Shown piece after piece: positions 41,224 to 50,560 of a stretch of 64,000 nt of DNA. The first letter of the stretch is position 1; each line of letters begins with the position of its first letter. A program made the position numbers and the translations under genes. Location of the stretch: contig CAWIGZ010000001.1 in NCBI GenBank assembly GCA_963835825.1, positions 248,001 through 312,000 on the forward strand, in the 5' to 3' direction. The notes beneath the pieces are model-generated. The model was not told the origin of the DNA, made no database searches, and saw only the letters and a list, made by a program, of their open reading frames with translations. The DNA comes from JADGRB01 sp963835825 (GTDB taxonomy: Bacteria; Myxococcota_A; Polyangia; Fen-1088).

Positions 41224-43065
41224 CTATCCGGTCGCCGGCGGCAGCTCGATCGTGAAGAGGCTCCCCTGGCCGGCGTCGCTTTGGAGGGTGAGGCGGGCGC
41301 CGTGGGCCATGGTGATCTCCTTGGCGATGTAGAGGCCGAGGCCGGCGCCGCCCGAGCTGCTCCCCGGCATGCGGAAGAACTTGTCGAACACGGCGGTCTG
41401 GTACTGCTTGGGGATTCCCGGGCCCGTGTCCCTCACCTCCAGAATTGTCCCGGTGTCGGTGGGGCGCGCCCGCACGAAGACCGTTCCCCCAGCCGGCGTG
41501 TAGCGGATGGCGTTGCCGATCAGGTTGGCCAGCACCAGCTGCATCCGCTCGGTGTCGACGTCGATCTCGCCCAGCCCCGGAAAGAGCTCGGTCTTGAGGG
41601 TGACGTTCTTGTCGCGCGCCGCGGCGGTGAAGGGGAGCACCGCCTCGCGCACCAGCGACTCGGCGCTGACGTGGCGGCGGTGCAGCTCCATCCGTCCCGA
41701 CTGGATGCGCGACAGATCGAGCAGGTCGTCGACGATCTGTTGCAGCCGCTCGGTGTCCTGCCGGGCCGCCTGCATCAGATCGAGCTGCTTGTCGTTGAGC
41801 GGGCCCACGCTCTCCTCGGCGCACAGGTGCACCGCCATGCGCAAGGATGTGAGCGGCGTCCGGAACTCGTGCGCGACGGTGGCGACCAGGTTGTTCTTCA
41901 GCTCGTCGAAGCGGAGCACGCGGGTCACGTCCTGCAGGATGATGGTGACGCCCACCAGCCCCCCCTGCTCGGTGGTGACGCGCGAGGCGCGCGGCAAGAG
42001 AAACAGGTCGTTCCCTTCGCTGCTCGAGACGGAGACCCGCACCGCCTCGTCGAAGCCAGCCGGCGCGTAGCCGGCCTCGTCAGCCAGGGCCTTGCCCCGC
42101 ACCCGGTCGACCACCGCTCTGATCTGGGGCTCGGCGCGGGCCAGGGGCTCGCCCGTCGACTCCTCGACGGTGACGTGCAGGATGCGCTCGGCGGCGCGGT
42201 TGCCGCTGAGGAGGCGCCCCTCGAGATCGAAGATCAGCACCGGGTCGGGGAGGCTGTCGATCGCCGCCTGCGCCTGTTGCTGCGCCTGCAGCAGCTCCCC
42301 GAGCGAGCTGTGGCGGTACTGGGCCAGGCGATCGGCCATCAAGTTGAAGTCGCTGGCCAGGGCGCCGATCTCGTCCTGGCGGCTCACCTTGGCGCGCACC
42401 TCCATGTCCCCCTCACCGAGGCGCCTCGCGGCCTGCCCGAGCACCGAGAGCGGGCGCAAGATTCGGTTCGTCAACACCGTCGACGCGAGGAGGCCGATGA
42501 GCGAAGCGAGCAGCGCGGTGGCGATCATGAGGGCGTTGGAGCGCTCGGCGGCGCGGCGCGCCTGATCGCGCTTGCGCACCATGGCGTCCTGGTTGAGGTT
42601 CAGGATCCGGTTCGCCGCGTCCTTGGTGGCGACGAACAGCGGGTTCATCGTCTTGAAGTAGCCGGCCTCCAGCGCCGCATGGTCGGTCCCGGTGACGAAG
42701 CGGGTGTAGGCCGCGCGGTAGTCGGTCCAGGCACGGTGCAGCACGGCGGTGGCCTCCGGCTCGCCGCGCTCGGTGAGGTTGCTCTGCTGCACCGCCAGCT
42801 GCTGCTCGAAGCGGGCGATGCTCAGGTCGGCCTGCGCGAGTCCGCGCGTCCGCTCGCCCGCGACGATGAACATGGCGGCGCTGTCGATCCGCTCCAGCGC
42901 CTCCTTCATCTGTTCAGCGGCCAGCACGCTGCGGTAGTTGTCCTGCAGGATCGAGGCGGCGCTGTGCCCGAGCGTCGCGCTGGTGAACGCCGACAGGATT
43001 GCGATGAGGAGGAGCGCACCGGCGAGCGGCGTTTGCGCCAGGAGGATCTTCGCGCGCAGGGTCAT
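41224..43065 (-). CDS. HAMP-PAS sensor histidine kinase of the kdp locus
   Basis: 613 residues. Helix 1 (about 8-30) and helix 2 (about 180-203) flank a helical periplasmic sensor. HAMP follows (about 205-255), then PAS (about 268-375), and the kinase core: VATVAHEFRTPLTSLRM (H-box), VLANLIGNAIRY (N), VRDTGPGIP (G1) and SGGAGLGLYIAKEI (G2). It overlaps the short KdpD gene by an ATGA and sits last in the kdp cluster, so it is the likely phosphodonor for the NtrC-type regulator. It is not KdpD-like in its sensor. Confidence 0.9.
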   Translation of the reverse strand: MTLRAKILLAQTPLAGALLLIAILSAFTSATLGHSAASILQDNYRSVLAAEQMKEALERIDSAAMFIVAGERTRGLAQADLSIARFEQQLAVQQSNLTERGEPEATAVLHRAWTDYRAAYTRFVTGTDHAALEAGYFKTMNPLFVATKDAANRILNLNQDAMVRKRDQARRAAERSNALMIATALLASLIGLLASTVLTNRILRPLSVLGQAARRLGEGDMEVRAKVSRQDEIGALASDFNLMADRLAQYRHSSLGELLQAQQQAQAAIDSLPDPVLIFDLEGRLLSGNRAAERILHVTVEESTGEPLARAEPQIRAVVDRVRGKALADEAGYAPAGFDEAVRVSVSSSEGNDLFLLPRASRVTTEQGGLVGVTIILQDVTRVLRFDELKNNLVATVAHEFRTPLTSLRMAVHLCAEESVGPLNDKQLDLMQAARQDTERLQQIVDDLLDLSRIQSGRMELHRRHVSAESLVREAVLPFTAAARDKNVTLKTELFPGLGEIDVDTERMQLVLANLIGNAIRYTPAGGTVFVRARPTDTGTILEVRDTGPGIPKQYQTAVFDKFFRMPGSSSGGAGLGLYIAKEITMAHGARLTLQSDAGQGSLFTIELPPATG

Positions 43066-44339
43066 GGTCGCGAGCCCCGCGCGCCGCTCCGCTCGGCGAT
43101 GTCCGTCGCGGCGGCGGTGGGCGCCGGCTCCCTGAGCGGTCCGGGGCTGGGACGGGCCGGCTCCTCATCGATGGAGGCGATCAAGATGTCGAGGCCGTCC
43201 GCTTCCTTGACCAATCTCATGGCGATGGTCCGGCCCAGCAGCTGCCGCCACCAGGGGGCCCGCGAGCGGCCGACGATGATCTGCCCGACGCCGTGCGAGC
43301 GCGCGAAGTCGAGCAGGGCGGGGACCGGGTCATCGGCCTTGAGGTGAACGACCTCGGCCCCGAGCTCGCGCGCGCTCTCGGCGTTGGCCAGCAGGTGGCG
43401 CTGCGCCTCGGCGTCGATGAGGTGGGGCGCCTCGCGCGGCGTCTCGACGTAGACCACGAACCAGTCGGTGTTGAGCCGGCCGGCGAAGCGCGAGCCCCGG
43501 CGCAGAAGGGCGCTGGCGCGAGTGGGGAACGACGACATGCAGACCATCACCCGCCCGAGGCCGCCGCCCGAGGCGCCGCGCGCCGACTCTCCGTGGGCCC
43601 GTTCCGCTTCCTCGTTCCGGCGGCGGTCACCGCGGTCGAGGCTCTCGGCCACCTCGCGCAGCGCCAGCTCCCGCAGCGTCGCCAGGTGGCGGTCGGTGAA
43701 GAAGTGCTCCAGCGCCCAGGGGATCTTGTCGGCGGCGTAGATCTTTCCCGACTGCAGCCGTTCGATCAGATCCTCGACCGCCAGGTCCAGGTTCACCACC
43801 TGGTCGGCGCGCTTGAGGAAGCTGTCCGGGACGGTTTCCCGGATGGCCACGCCGGTCACGCGCTGGACGACGTCGTTCAGGCTCTCGAGGTGCTGGATGT
43901 TGAAGGCGCCGATGACGTTGATCCCGGCGTCGAGCAGCGCCAGCACGTCCTGGTAGCGGCGGCGGTTGCGGCTCCCGGGGACGTTGGTGTGCGCGATCTC
44001 GTCGACGACGGTGATCTCCGGGTGGCGTTCGATCAACCCATCTAGGTCCATCTCTTCGAGAGCGACACCGCGGTATTGGGTCACCTTTCGGGGCACCTCG
44101 GGGAGCCCCTCTATCAGCGCATGGGTGTCGGCGCGGCCGTGCGTCTCCACGAACCCCAGCACCACGTCGACGCCGCGACGCTTGAGCGCGTGCGCCTCCT
44201 CCAGCATCCGGTAGGTCTTGCCGACGCCGGCGGCGAACCCGATGTAGAGCTTGAGCCGGCCGCGCTTGGCGCGCCGGAGCATCTCCAGGAAGTCCTCCGG
44301 GCGATTGTTGAGGCGATTGAGGTCGCCCGGTCGGCTCAC
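43062..44339 (-). CDS. kdpD: KdpD sensor domain plus USP domain, lacking the kinase half
   Basis: 425 residues covering only the N-terminal part of KdpD (full length is about 890). The KdpD domain has Walker A GFAAGVGKTYRMLEEA, GFVETHGRADT, VDEIAHTNVPGSRNRRRYQDV and NIQHLESLNDVV; a universal-stress-protein domain follows (about 260-395, IIVGRSRAPWWRQLLG). No membrane helices, no H-box and no ATPase. GTG start three bases after the regulator stop; its own stop overlaps the histidine kinase start. It probably relays turgor or potassium signals to the separate kinase (inference). Confidence 0.9.
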   Translation of the reverse strand: MSRPGDLNRLNNRPEDFLEMLRRAKRGRLKLYIGFAAGVGKTYRMLEEAHALKRRGVDVVLGFVETHGRADTHALIEGLPEVPRKVTQYRGVALEEMDLDGLIERHPEITVVDEIAHTNVPGSRNRRRYQDVLALLDAGINVIGAFNIQHLESLNDVVQRVTGVAIRETVPDSFLKRADQVVNLDLAVEDLIERLQSGKIYAADKIPWALEHFFTDRHLATLRELALREVAESLDRGDRRRNEEAERAHGESARGASGGGLGRVMVCMSSFPTRASALLRRGSRFAGRLNTDWFVVYVETPREAPHLIDAEAQRHLLANAESARELGAEVVHLKADDPVPALLDFARSHGVGQIIVGRSRAPWWRQLLGRTIAMRLVKEADGLDILIASIDEEPARPSPGPLREPAPTAAATDIAERSGARGSRP

Positions 44340-44342
44340 GGC

Positions 44343-45713
44343 CTAGGTCCCTTCGTACTTCTTGCGTTTTCGCCAGAGCGTCGAGGCGTCGATTCCCAGC
44401 AGGGCCGCCGCGTCCTCGACCTTGGGGACCCGCTCCAGCACCGACTGGATGTGCTCGCGCTCGACGTCGTCGACGGTGAAGTCGCCACCGACCGTGGGCC
44501 GGCGCTGGGCCGCGCGCGGCACCCGGTTCGGCAAGGCCTCCGGTTCGATGACCGAGGTCGGCCAGAGGATGGCGATCCGCTCGATGGTGTTGCGCAGCTC
44601 GCGGACGTTGCCGGGCCAGTCGTGCTGTTCGAGCGCCATCGCGGTGGCCGCCGAGATCTCCGGCGCCACCGGGCGGGTGGCCCGGGTGAAGCTGCTCAGA
44701 AAGGCGCGCGCCAGCGGCAGGATGTCCTCGCGCCGCTCGCGCAAGGGCGGCATCCGCACCTCCACCACGTTCAAACGATAAAAGAGGTCCTCCCGGAAAC
44801 GTCCGGCTTTGACGTCGGCCTCGAGGTCGCGGTTGGTGGCGGCGATGATGCGCACGTTGCCGTGACGGGTGCGCGTCTCACCGACCCGCTCGAAGTCCTT
44901 CTCCTGGAGAAAACGCAGCAGCTTGCTCTGCAGCGCCGGCGGGATCTCCCCGATCTCGTCGAGGAACAGCGTCCCCCCTTCGGCCACCTCGACGCGACCG
45001 GCCTGATCGCGGACGGCGCCGGTGAACGCCCCCCGCACGTGGCCGAAGAGCTCGCTGGCCAGCAGCTCTTCCGACAGCGTCGGGCAGTTGGTGACGACGA
45101 AGGGTGCGGCGGCGCGCGGGCTCTGGCGGTGGATGGCGCGCGCCAGGATGCTCTTGCCGGTCCCGTTCTCCCCGGTGATCAGCACCGGAGCGTCGGTGGC
45201 GGCGACCCGCGCCGCCATGTCGAGCACGGCGTGCATGGCGGCCGACCGGCTGGCGATCTCGACGTCGGGGACCTCCTCGGCCAACCGCCGCTCGAGCTCC
45301 GCGACCCTGGCGGTCAGGTGGCGTTGCGTCTTGAACTTCTCGATCAGGTGGCGAATCTGTGCCGGCGTGAACGGCTTCGGCAGATAGTCCCAGGCGCCCC
45401 GCCGCATCGCCTCGACGGCCGTCTCGATCGTGCCGTAGGCGGTGATGAGGACGATGGCCAGATTGGCCTCCTCGCCGAGCAGCTTGGGGAGGAGATCGAG
45501 GCCGCTCTCGGTCCCCAGCGCCAGGTCGACGAAGGCGAGGTCATAGGGTTGCCGGCCGATCGCCGCCAGCGCGGCGTCGCCGGTGCCGACGGCCAGCGCC
45601 TCGGCCCCGAGCCCTTCCACGCAGACCGCCAGCGTGGCCCGGATGTTTTTCTCGTCGTCGACGATCAGAATCCGCAGACCGCCGGCGACCGAGCTGGAAT
45701 CAGCGCCCCTCAT
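44343..45713 (-). CDS. NtrC-type sigma54-dependent response regulator of the kdp locus
   Basis: 456 residues. Receiver (about 13-130; LIVDDEKNIRATL, acceptor Asp in LAFVDLALG, Lys in LPKPFTP); AAA+ domain with Walker A ITGENGTGKS, the sigma54-contact loop GAFTGA, Walker B GGTLFLDEIGE and the arginine region GNVRIIAATNRDL; and a C-terminal Fis-type helix-turn-helix EDAAALLGIDASTLWRKRKKY. It replaces the OmpR-type KdpE normally found beside KdpD. It should activate a sigma54 promoter, but I found no convincing -24/-12 site upstream of kdpF. Confidence 0.93.
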   Translation of the reverse strand: MRGADSSSVAGGLRILIVDDEKNIRATLAVCVEGLGAEALAVGTGDAALAAIGRQPYDLAFVDLALGTESGLDLLPKLLGEEANLAIVLITAYGTIETAVEAMRRGAWDYLPKPFTPAQIRHLIEKFKTQRHLTARVAELERRLAEEVPDVEIASRSAAMHAVLDMAARVAATDAPVLITGENGTGKSILARAIHRQSPRAAAPFVVTNCPTLSEELLASELFGHVRGAFTGAVRDQAGRVEVAEGGTLFLDEIGEIPPALQSKLLRFLQEKDFERVGETRTRHGNVRIIAATNRDLEADVKAGRFREDLFYRLNVVEVRMPPLRERREDILPLARAFLSSFTRATRPVAPEISAATAMALEQHDWPGNVRELRNTIERIAILWPTSVIEPEALPNRVPRAAQRRPTVGGDFTVDDVEREHIQSVLERVPKVEDAAALLGIDASTLWRKRKKYEGT

Positions 45714-45727
45714 GAACGTGCGGAATC

Positions 45728-46345
45728 CTACCTCGTTCCGACGGCCGCGGCGGCAGGCTGGGGCAGGGGGCGGCCGAATTGCTGATCCAGCGCCAGATTC
45801 AGCTCGAGGACGTTGACCCGCGGCTCGCCCAGGAAGCCGAGATCGCGCCCCTGGGCGCGGCTCTCGATGACCGCACGGACGCGGTCCTCGGCCACGCTGC
45901 GGGCGCGGGCGATGCGCCGCGCCTGCCAGAGCGCGGCCTCGGGCGGCAGGTCGGGATCGAGGCCGCTGGCCGAGGCGGTCACCAGCGCGTCCGGGATCGG
46001 GAGCGGCGCGCTTGGGTTCTCCTTCTCGAGGCGGGCCACGTCGGCGACGGCGCGGTCGCGCAGCTTCTTCGAGGTGGTCCCGAGGTTCGAGCCCGAGGAG
46101 GCGGTCGCGTCGTAGCCGTTGCCGGCCGCCGAGGGGCGCCCCTGAACGTAGGCCGGCAACGCAAAGGTCTGGCCGATCAGCTCGGAGCCGACCACCTGGC
46201 CCGATTCATTGTGGGCCAGGCTGCCGTCGGCGCGGTCGCCGAACAGGACCGCGGCGGCGCCGGTGGTGGCGAGCGGGTAGAGGATCCCCGTCAGGACGAG
46301 GGTGACGAGCGTGGCGCGGAGAGCGATCAGGATTTCTTTTCGCAT
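45728..46345 (-). CDS. kdpC: Potassium-transporting ATPase C subunit
   Basis: 205 residues. One N-terminal membrane helix (LRATLVTLVLTGILYPLATT), then the KdpC signatures GSELIGQTFALPAYVQGRPSAAG, DALVTASASGLDPDLPPEAALWQ, and LGEPRVNVLELNLALD near the end. It stabilises the KdpFABC complex in the inner membrane. Nine bases after kdpB and 15 bases before the regulator, in one operon. Confidence 0.95.
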   Translation of the reverse strand: MRKEILIALRATLVTLVLTGILYPLATTGAAAVLFGDRADGSLAHNESGQVVGSELIGQTFALPAYVQGRPSAAGNGYDATASSGSNLGTTSKKLRDRAVADVARLEKENPSAPLPIPDALVTASASGLDPDLPPEAALWQARRIARARSVAEDRVRAVIESRAQGRDLGFLGEPRVNVLELNLALDQQFGRPLPQPAAAAVGTR

Positions 46346-46353
46346 GGTGAGCC

Positions 46354-48411
46354 TCAGACCAGGTGGAGCGCCTCGAGGGCGAGATCGATGAGCTTGATGC
46401 CGGCGAACGGCGCGATGACGCCACCGACGCCGTAGATGAGCAGCGAGCGGCGCAGGATGGTGGCCGCGCCGAGCGGCCGGTAGCGCACCCCGCGCAGCGC
46501 CAGCGGGATGAGCGCGATGATGATGATGGCGTTGAAGATGACCGCCGAGAGGATCGCAGAGTAGGGCGACGCCAGGTGCATCACGTTGAGCGGCGCGATC
46601 TCCGGGAACACGACCATGAACAGTGCCGGGAGGATGGCGAAGTACTTGGCCACGTCGTTGGCGATGGAGAAGGTGGTCAGCGTCCCGCGCGTCATCAGCA
46701 GCTGCTTGCCGACCTCGACGATCTCCAGCAGCTTGGTCGGGTTCGAGTCGAGGTCGACCATGTTGCCGGCCTCCTTGGCGGCCTGGGTGCCACTGTTCAT
46801 CGCCACCCCGACGTCGGCCTGCGCCAGGGCGGGCGCGTCGTTGGTGCCGTCGCCGGTCATCGCCACCAGCTTCCCCTTGGCCTGCTCGGCCTTGATGAGG
46901 CCCATCTTGGCCTCGGGCGTCGCCTCGGCCAGGAAGTCGTCGACGCCGGCCTCGCGGGCGATGGCGGCGGCGGTGCGCGGGTTGTCGCCGGTGATCATGA
47001 CGGTGCGGATCCCCATCGCGCGGAAGCGCTGGAACCGCTCGCGGATGCCCGCCTTCACCACGTCCTTGAGGTGAATGACGCCCAGGATCACCTCGCCGTC
47101 GGCGACGGCCAGCGGCGTGCCGCCTCCGTCGCCGATGCGGGCCGCGATCTCATTGAGCTCGGCCGAGGACTTGCCACCGGCGGCCACGACGTACTTACCG
47201 ACCGAGTCGACGGCCCCTTTGCGAATCTGTCGCCCGGCGAGATCGAGCCCGCTCATGCGCGTCTGGGCGGTGAACGGCACGAAGGTCCCCTGCTCCGCGA
47301 CGGTGGTGGCCACGGCCGCCGAGGAATACTTCTCGTGCGCCAGCGTCACGATTGACCGCCCTTCGGGCGTTTCGTCGGCCAGGCTGGCCAACAGCGCCGC
47401 CTCGGCCAGCGCCTCGAGGCGCACGCCCGCCAGCGGCAGGAACTCGGTCGCCATCCGGTTGCCGTGGGTGATGGTGCCGGTCTTGTCGAGCAGCAGCGTG
47501 TCGACGTCGCCGGCCGCCTCGACCGCGCGACCGCTGGTGGCGATGACGTTCTTCTTGAGCAGCCGGTCCATCCCGGCGATCCCGATCGCCGACAGCAGGC
47601 CGCCGATGGTGGTCGGAATCAGGCAGACCAAGAGCGCGACGATCGCCGTCGCCGAGAGCGCCAGGCTGGAGTACTTGGCCAGCGGCACCAGCGTCACGCA
47701 GGCGAGCAGAAAGACGATGGTGAGGCCGACCAGCAGGATGTGGAGCGCGATCTCGTTGGGCGTCTTCTGGCGGGCGGCCCCTTCGACGAGCGAGATCATG
47801 CGATCGAGAAAGGACTCGCCGGGATCGCTGACGATCCGGACCACGATCCGATCGGAGAGTACCTTGGTGCCGCCGGTGACCGCGGAGCGATCGCCGCCGC
47901 TCTCGCGGACGACGGGCGCCGACTCGCCGGTGATGGCCGACTCGTCGACGGAAGCGATCCCCTCGACGATCTCGCCGTCACCGGGGACCAGCTGATTCGC
48001 CTCGACGACGACCAGGTCGCCCTTCCTGAGCGACGACGACGGCACGGCTTCTTCCCGTTTGCCCCCGTCGAGCAGCCGTCGCGCCATGGTCTCCTTGCGC
48101 ATCTTGCGGAGCGTGTCGGCCTGGGCGCGACCGCGCCCCTCGGCGATCGCCTCGGCGAAGTTGGCGAACAGCACCGTGAACCAGAGCCAGATCGCGACCG
48201 AGCCGGTGAACCAGAGGGGCGGATGGTCGGCCGCACGGACGACCAGGTCGCGGAGGACCAGCAAGGTGGTCAGCGCGCTGCCGACCTCGACCACGAACAT
48301 GACCGGGTTCTTGGCCACCATCCGCGGGGAGAGCTTGCGGAAGCTCTCCCCCACCGCCTGGCGGAGGATCGCGCGATCGAAGAGGCCAACCGGTTTCGCT
48401 TTGGAGGACAT
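46354..48411 (-). CDS. kdpB: Potassium-transporting ATPase B subunit (P-type ATPase)
   Basis: 685 residues, full length. P-type motifs are the actuator TGES (SAITGESAPVVRE), the phosphorylation loop LLLDKTGTITHGN, the nucleotide domain, and the hinge MTGDGTNDAPALAQADVGVAM. Seven or so membrane helices frame these. It hydrolyses ATP to drive K+ uptake through KdpA. Two bases separate it from kdpA and nine from kdpC. Confidence 0.97.
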   Translation of the reverse strand: MSSKAKPVGLFDRAILRQAVGESFRKLSPRMVAKNPVMFVVEVGSALTTLLVLRDLVVRAADHPPLWFTGSVAIWLWFTVLFANFAEAIAEGRGRAQADTLRKMRKETMARRLLDGGKREEAVPSSSLRKGDLVVVEANQLVPGDGEIVEGIASVDESAITGESAPVVRESGGDRSAVTGGTKVLSDRIVVRIVSDPGESFLDRMISLVEGAARQKTPNEIALHILLVGLTIVFLLACVTLVPLAKYSSLALSATAIVALLVCLIPTTIGGLLSAIGIAGMDRLLKKNVIATSGRAVEAAGDVDTLLLDKTGTITHGNRMATEFLPLAGVRLEALAEAALLASLADETPEGRSIVTLAHEKYSSAAVATTVAEQGTFVPFTAQTRMSGLDLAGRQIRKGAVDSVGKYVVAAGGKSSAELNEIAARIGDGGGTPLAVADGEVILGVIHLKDVVKAGIRERFQRFRAMGIRTVMITGDNPRTAAAIAREAGVDDFLAEATPEAKMGLIKAEQAKGKLVAMTGDGTNDAPALAQADVGVAMNSGTQAAKEAGNMVDLDSNPTKLLEIVEVGKQLLMTRGTLTTFSIANDVAKYFAILPALFMVVFPEIAPLNVMHLASPYSAILSAVIFNAIIIIALIPLALRGVRYRPLGAATILRRSLLIYGVGGVIAPFAGIKLIDLALEALHLV

Positions 48412-48413
48412 GG

Positions 48414-50135
48414 CTAGAAGACCTTTCCGTGAACGGACTGGAAGTGCTCGACAATCGGGCCCAGCGAGAGCGCGGGGAAGAACGTGAGCGCTCCGACGAT
48501 CACCACCACCATCACCAGCAGGAAGGTGAACAGCGGGCCGTTGGTGGGGAACGTTCCCAAAGAGGGGGGCACCACCTTCTTGTCGACCATGAGCCCGGCG
48601 ATGCCGAGCGCCGGGATGATCATCAGGAAGCGCCCGGCCAGCATGGCCAGCCCGAGCGTGACGTTCCAGAACGGCGTGTTGGCGTTGAGGCCGGCGAAGG
48701 CCGAGCCGTTGTTCCCGGCGCCGCTCGAATAGGCGTAGAGGATCTCTGACAGGCCGTGCGCCCCGTTGTTGTTCAGGGAGGACACTCCGAGCGGGGAGAC
48801 CGCCGCCCAGGCGGAGAAGCCGAGGATGATGATCGGGAAGACCAGCACGTAGAACATCCCCAGCTGGATCTCGCGCGCCTCGATCTTCTTGCCGAGGTAC
48901 TCGGGCGTGCGCCCCACCATCAGGCCGGCGATGAAGACGGCCAGGACGACGAAGACCAGGATGCCGTAGAGGCCCGCGCCCACGCCGCCGAAGATCACCT
49001 CGCCGAGCTGGATGTTCACCAGCGGCACCAGGCCCCCGAGCGGCGTGAAGCTGTCATGCATGGCGTTCACCGCGCCGCAGGAGGCGTCGGTGGTGACCGT
49101 CGCGTAGAGCGTGGAGGCGGCGACGCCGAAGCGCGTCTCCTTCCCTTCCATGTTGCCGAGCGCCTGGTGGATGGGCAGCCCCGCAAACGCGCTGTTTCCG
49201 GCGGTCTCGGCGTGATAGCAGGCGGCGACGCCGGCGAAGAAGAGCACGCTCATCGCGGCCAGCAGCGCCCAACCCTGCTTGGAATCCCTGGCCATCCGGC
49301 CGTAGGTGTAGGTCAACCCCGCCGGGATCGTGAAGATCAGAAACAGCGAGATGAGGTTGGTGAACGGCGTCGGGTTCTCGAACGGATGGGACGCGTTGGC
49401 GTTGAAGAACCCGCCCCCGTTGGTGCCGAGTTGCTTGATCGCCTCCTGGGAGGCGACCGGACCGAGGGCCAGCGTCTGCTTGCCGCCTTCCAGCGTGGTG
49501 ACGTCGAGGTACGGTTTGAGGTTCTGGATCACCCCCTGCGAGACCAGCACCAGCGCGAAAATGAAGCTGAGCGGCAGGAGCACGTAGAGGATCCCGCGGT
49601 TGAGATCGACCCAGAAGTTCCCCAGTTGCTTGCCGCCGCCGGGGCCGCCGCGCCTGGTGAAGCCGCGCGCGACCGCCAGGGCGACGCAGATGCCGGCCGC
49701 GGCCGAGGTGAAGTTGTGCCAGGCCAGACCCGCCATCTGGGTCAGGTAGCTCATCGTCGACTCGCCGCCGTAGGCCTGCCAGTTGGTGTTGGTGGTGAAG
49801 CTGGCCGCGGTGTTGAAGGCGAGATCGGGCGACACGCCGGCGAAGTGCTGCGGGTTGAAGGGGAGGTGCCCCTGCAGCCGCTCGATCGCGTAAGTCACGA
49901 TCACGCCGAAGGTGCTGAACGCCAGCAGCGCGAACGTGTACCCCTTCCAATCCTGCTCCCGCCGCGGATCGACGCCGAACAGGCGATAGCAGGCGTTCTC
50001 GATGCGGCCGAGCCCGCGGCCGAGGGGCGCGTCGCCCCCTTCGAAGACGCGAAACATGTAAGCGCCGATCGGCTTGGTGACCGCCAGGATCAGCCCGAAG
50101 AAGACGAGAACCTGAATCCACCCAACGAACGTCAT
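48414..50135 (-). CDS. kdpA: Potassium-transporting ATPase A subunit
   Basis: 573 residues, about ten membrane helices. KdpA landmarks include TKPIGAYMFRVFEGG at the N-terminus, the filter-region segments SFTTNTNWQAYGGESTMSY and GTNGGGFFNANASHPFENP, and a GLSEILYAYSSGAGNNGSAFAG loop. It is the K+-selective channel-like subunit. ATG 50135 is preceded by a purine-rich ribosome-binding site and follows kdpF by 21 bases. Confidence 0.97.
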   Translation of the reverse strand: MTFVGWIQVLVFFGLILAVTKPIGAYMFRVFEGGDAPLGRGLGRIENACYRLFGVDPRREQDWKGYTFALLAFSTFGVIVTYAIERLQGHLPFNPQHFAGVSPDLAFNTAASFTTNTNWQAYGGESTMSYLTQMAGLAWHNFTSAAAGICVALAVARGFTRRGGPGGGKQLGNFWVDLNRGILYVLLPLSFIFALVLVSQGVIQNLKPYLDVTTLEGGKQTLALGPVASQEAIKQLGTNGGGFFNANASHPFENPTPFTNLISLFLIFTIPAGLTYTYGRMARDSKQGWALLAAMSVLFFAGVAACYHAETAGNSAFAGLPIHQALGNMEGKETRFGVAASTLYATVTTDASCGAVNAMHDSFTPLGGLVPLVNIQLGEVIFGGVGAGLYGILVFVVLAVFIAGLMVGRTPEYLGKKIEAREIQLGMFYVLVFPIIILGFSAWAAVSPLGVSSLNNNGAHGLSEILYAYSSGAGNNGSAFAGLNANTPFWNVTLGLAMLAGRFLMIIPALGIAGLMVDKKVVPPSLGTFPTNGPLFTFLLVMVVVIVGALTFFPALSLGPIVEHFQSVHGKVF

Positions 50136-50156
50136 GTTCCGATCCCTTTCGCGCGG

Positions 50157-50246
50157 TCAGAAGCGTTCCGGACGCACGAGCGCGTAGAACAGGTAGCCGG
50201 TCAGCACGAGCGCCAAGACCGCGCCCAATCCGTAGTCGAACGACAT
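50157..50246 (-). CDS. kdpF: KdpF small subunit
   Basis: 29 residues: MSFDYGLGAVLALVLTGYLF then YALVRPERF. A single membrane helix and the terminal PERF are diagnostic of KdpF, which stabilises the Kdp complex. It sits directly ahead of kdpA, as usual. GAGG lies about 5 bases before the ATG. Confidence 0.93.
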   Translation of the reverse strand: MSFDYGLGAVLALVLTGYLFYALVRPERF

Positions 50247-50257
50247 CGTGAGCCTCC

Positions 50258-50341
50258 CTAGAGCCGCTCGGCGGCCCTGACGTAAATCCATGACAGCGCG
50301 AAGAACCCGACGGTCACCGCGACGAAGAGCAAGTCCTTCAT
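50258..50341 (-). CDS. Small single-helix protein at the head of the kdp operon
   Basis: 27 residues: MKDLLFVAVTVGFFALSWIY followed by VRAAERL. One membrane helix with a basic-acidic end, 11 bases ahead of kdpF on the same strand. Similar short proteins ending in ERL precede kdpF in other high-GC bacteria (from memory). It is likely translated with the kdp mRNA and may be an extra small subunit or leader peptide. Confidence 0.65.
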   Translation of the reverse strand: MKDLLFVAVTVGFFALSWIYVRAAERL

Positions 50342-50560
50342 GCCGAGCGGTAGTTCACGAATCGTGCCCGCCGTCGGCGCCGGTTTCCCGGGCCCTGGCT
50401 CAGCCGCTCCTTGCAACTCGCACGGCGTCGGCGCCGGTGGCCGTCGCGAAACGCACATTCGGGGGAAGCGCGACCGAAAGACGGCATTCTTTGCGCGCTT
50501 CTTGGCCCCGCCTCGACACCAGGTGCGCGGCGCGTGGTTGGGCCATGCTAGTGTCCGCCG

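Noticed and set aside
41224..44339. A single full-length KdpD split by a frameshift
   Set aside because: The downstream kinase has its own two membrane helices, HAMP and PAS domains and an ATGA-coupled start; it is not the KdpD C-terminal half.
50342..50560. Sigma54 promoter upstream of the kdp operon
   Set aside because: Best candidate on the minus strand has TTGCA at -12 but GC instead of GG at -24; not convincing.
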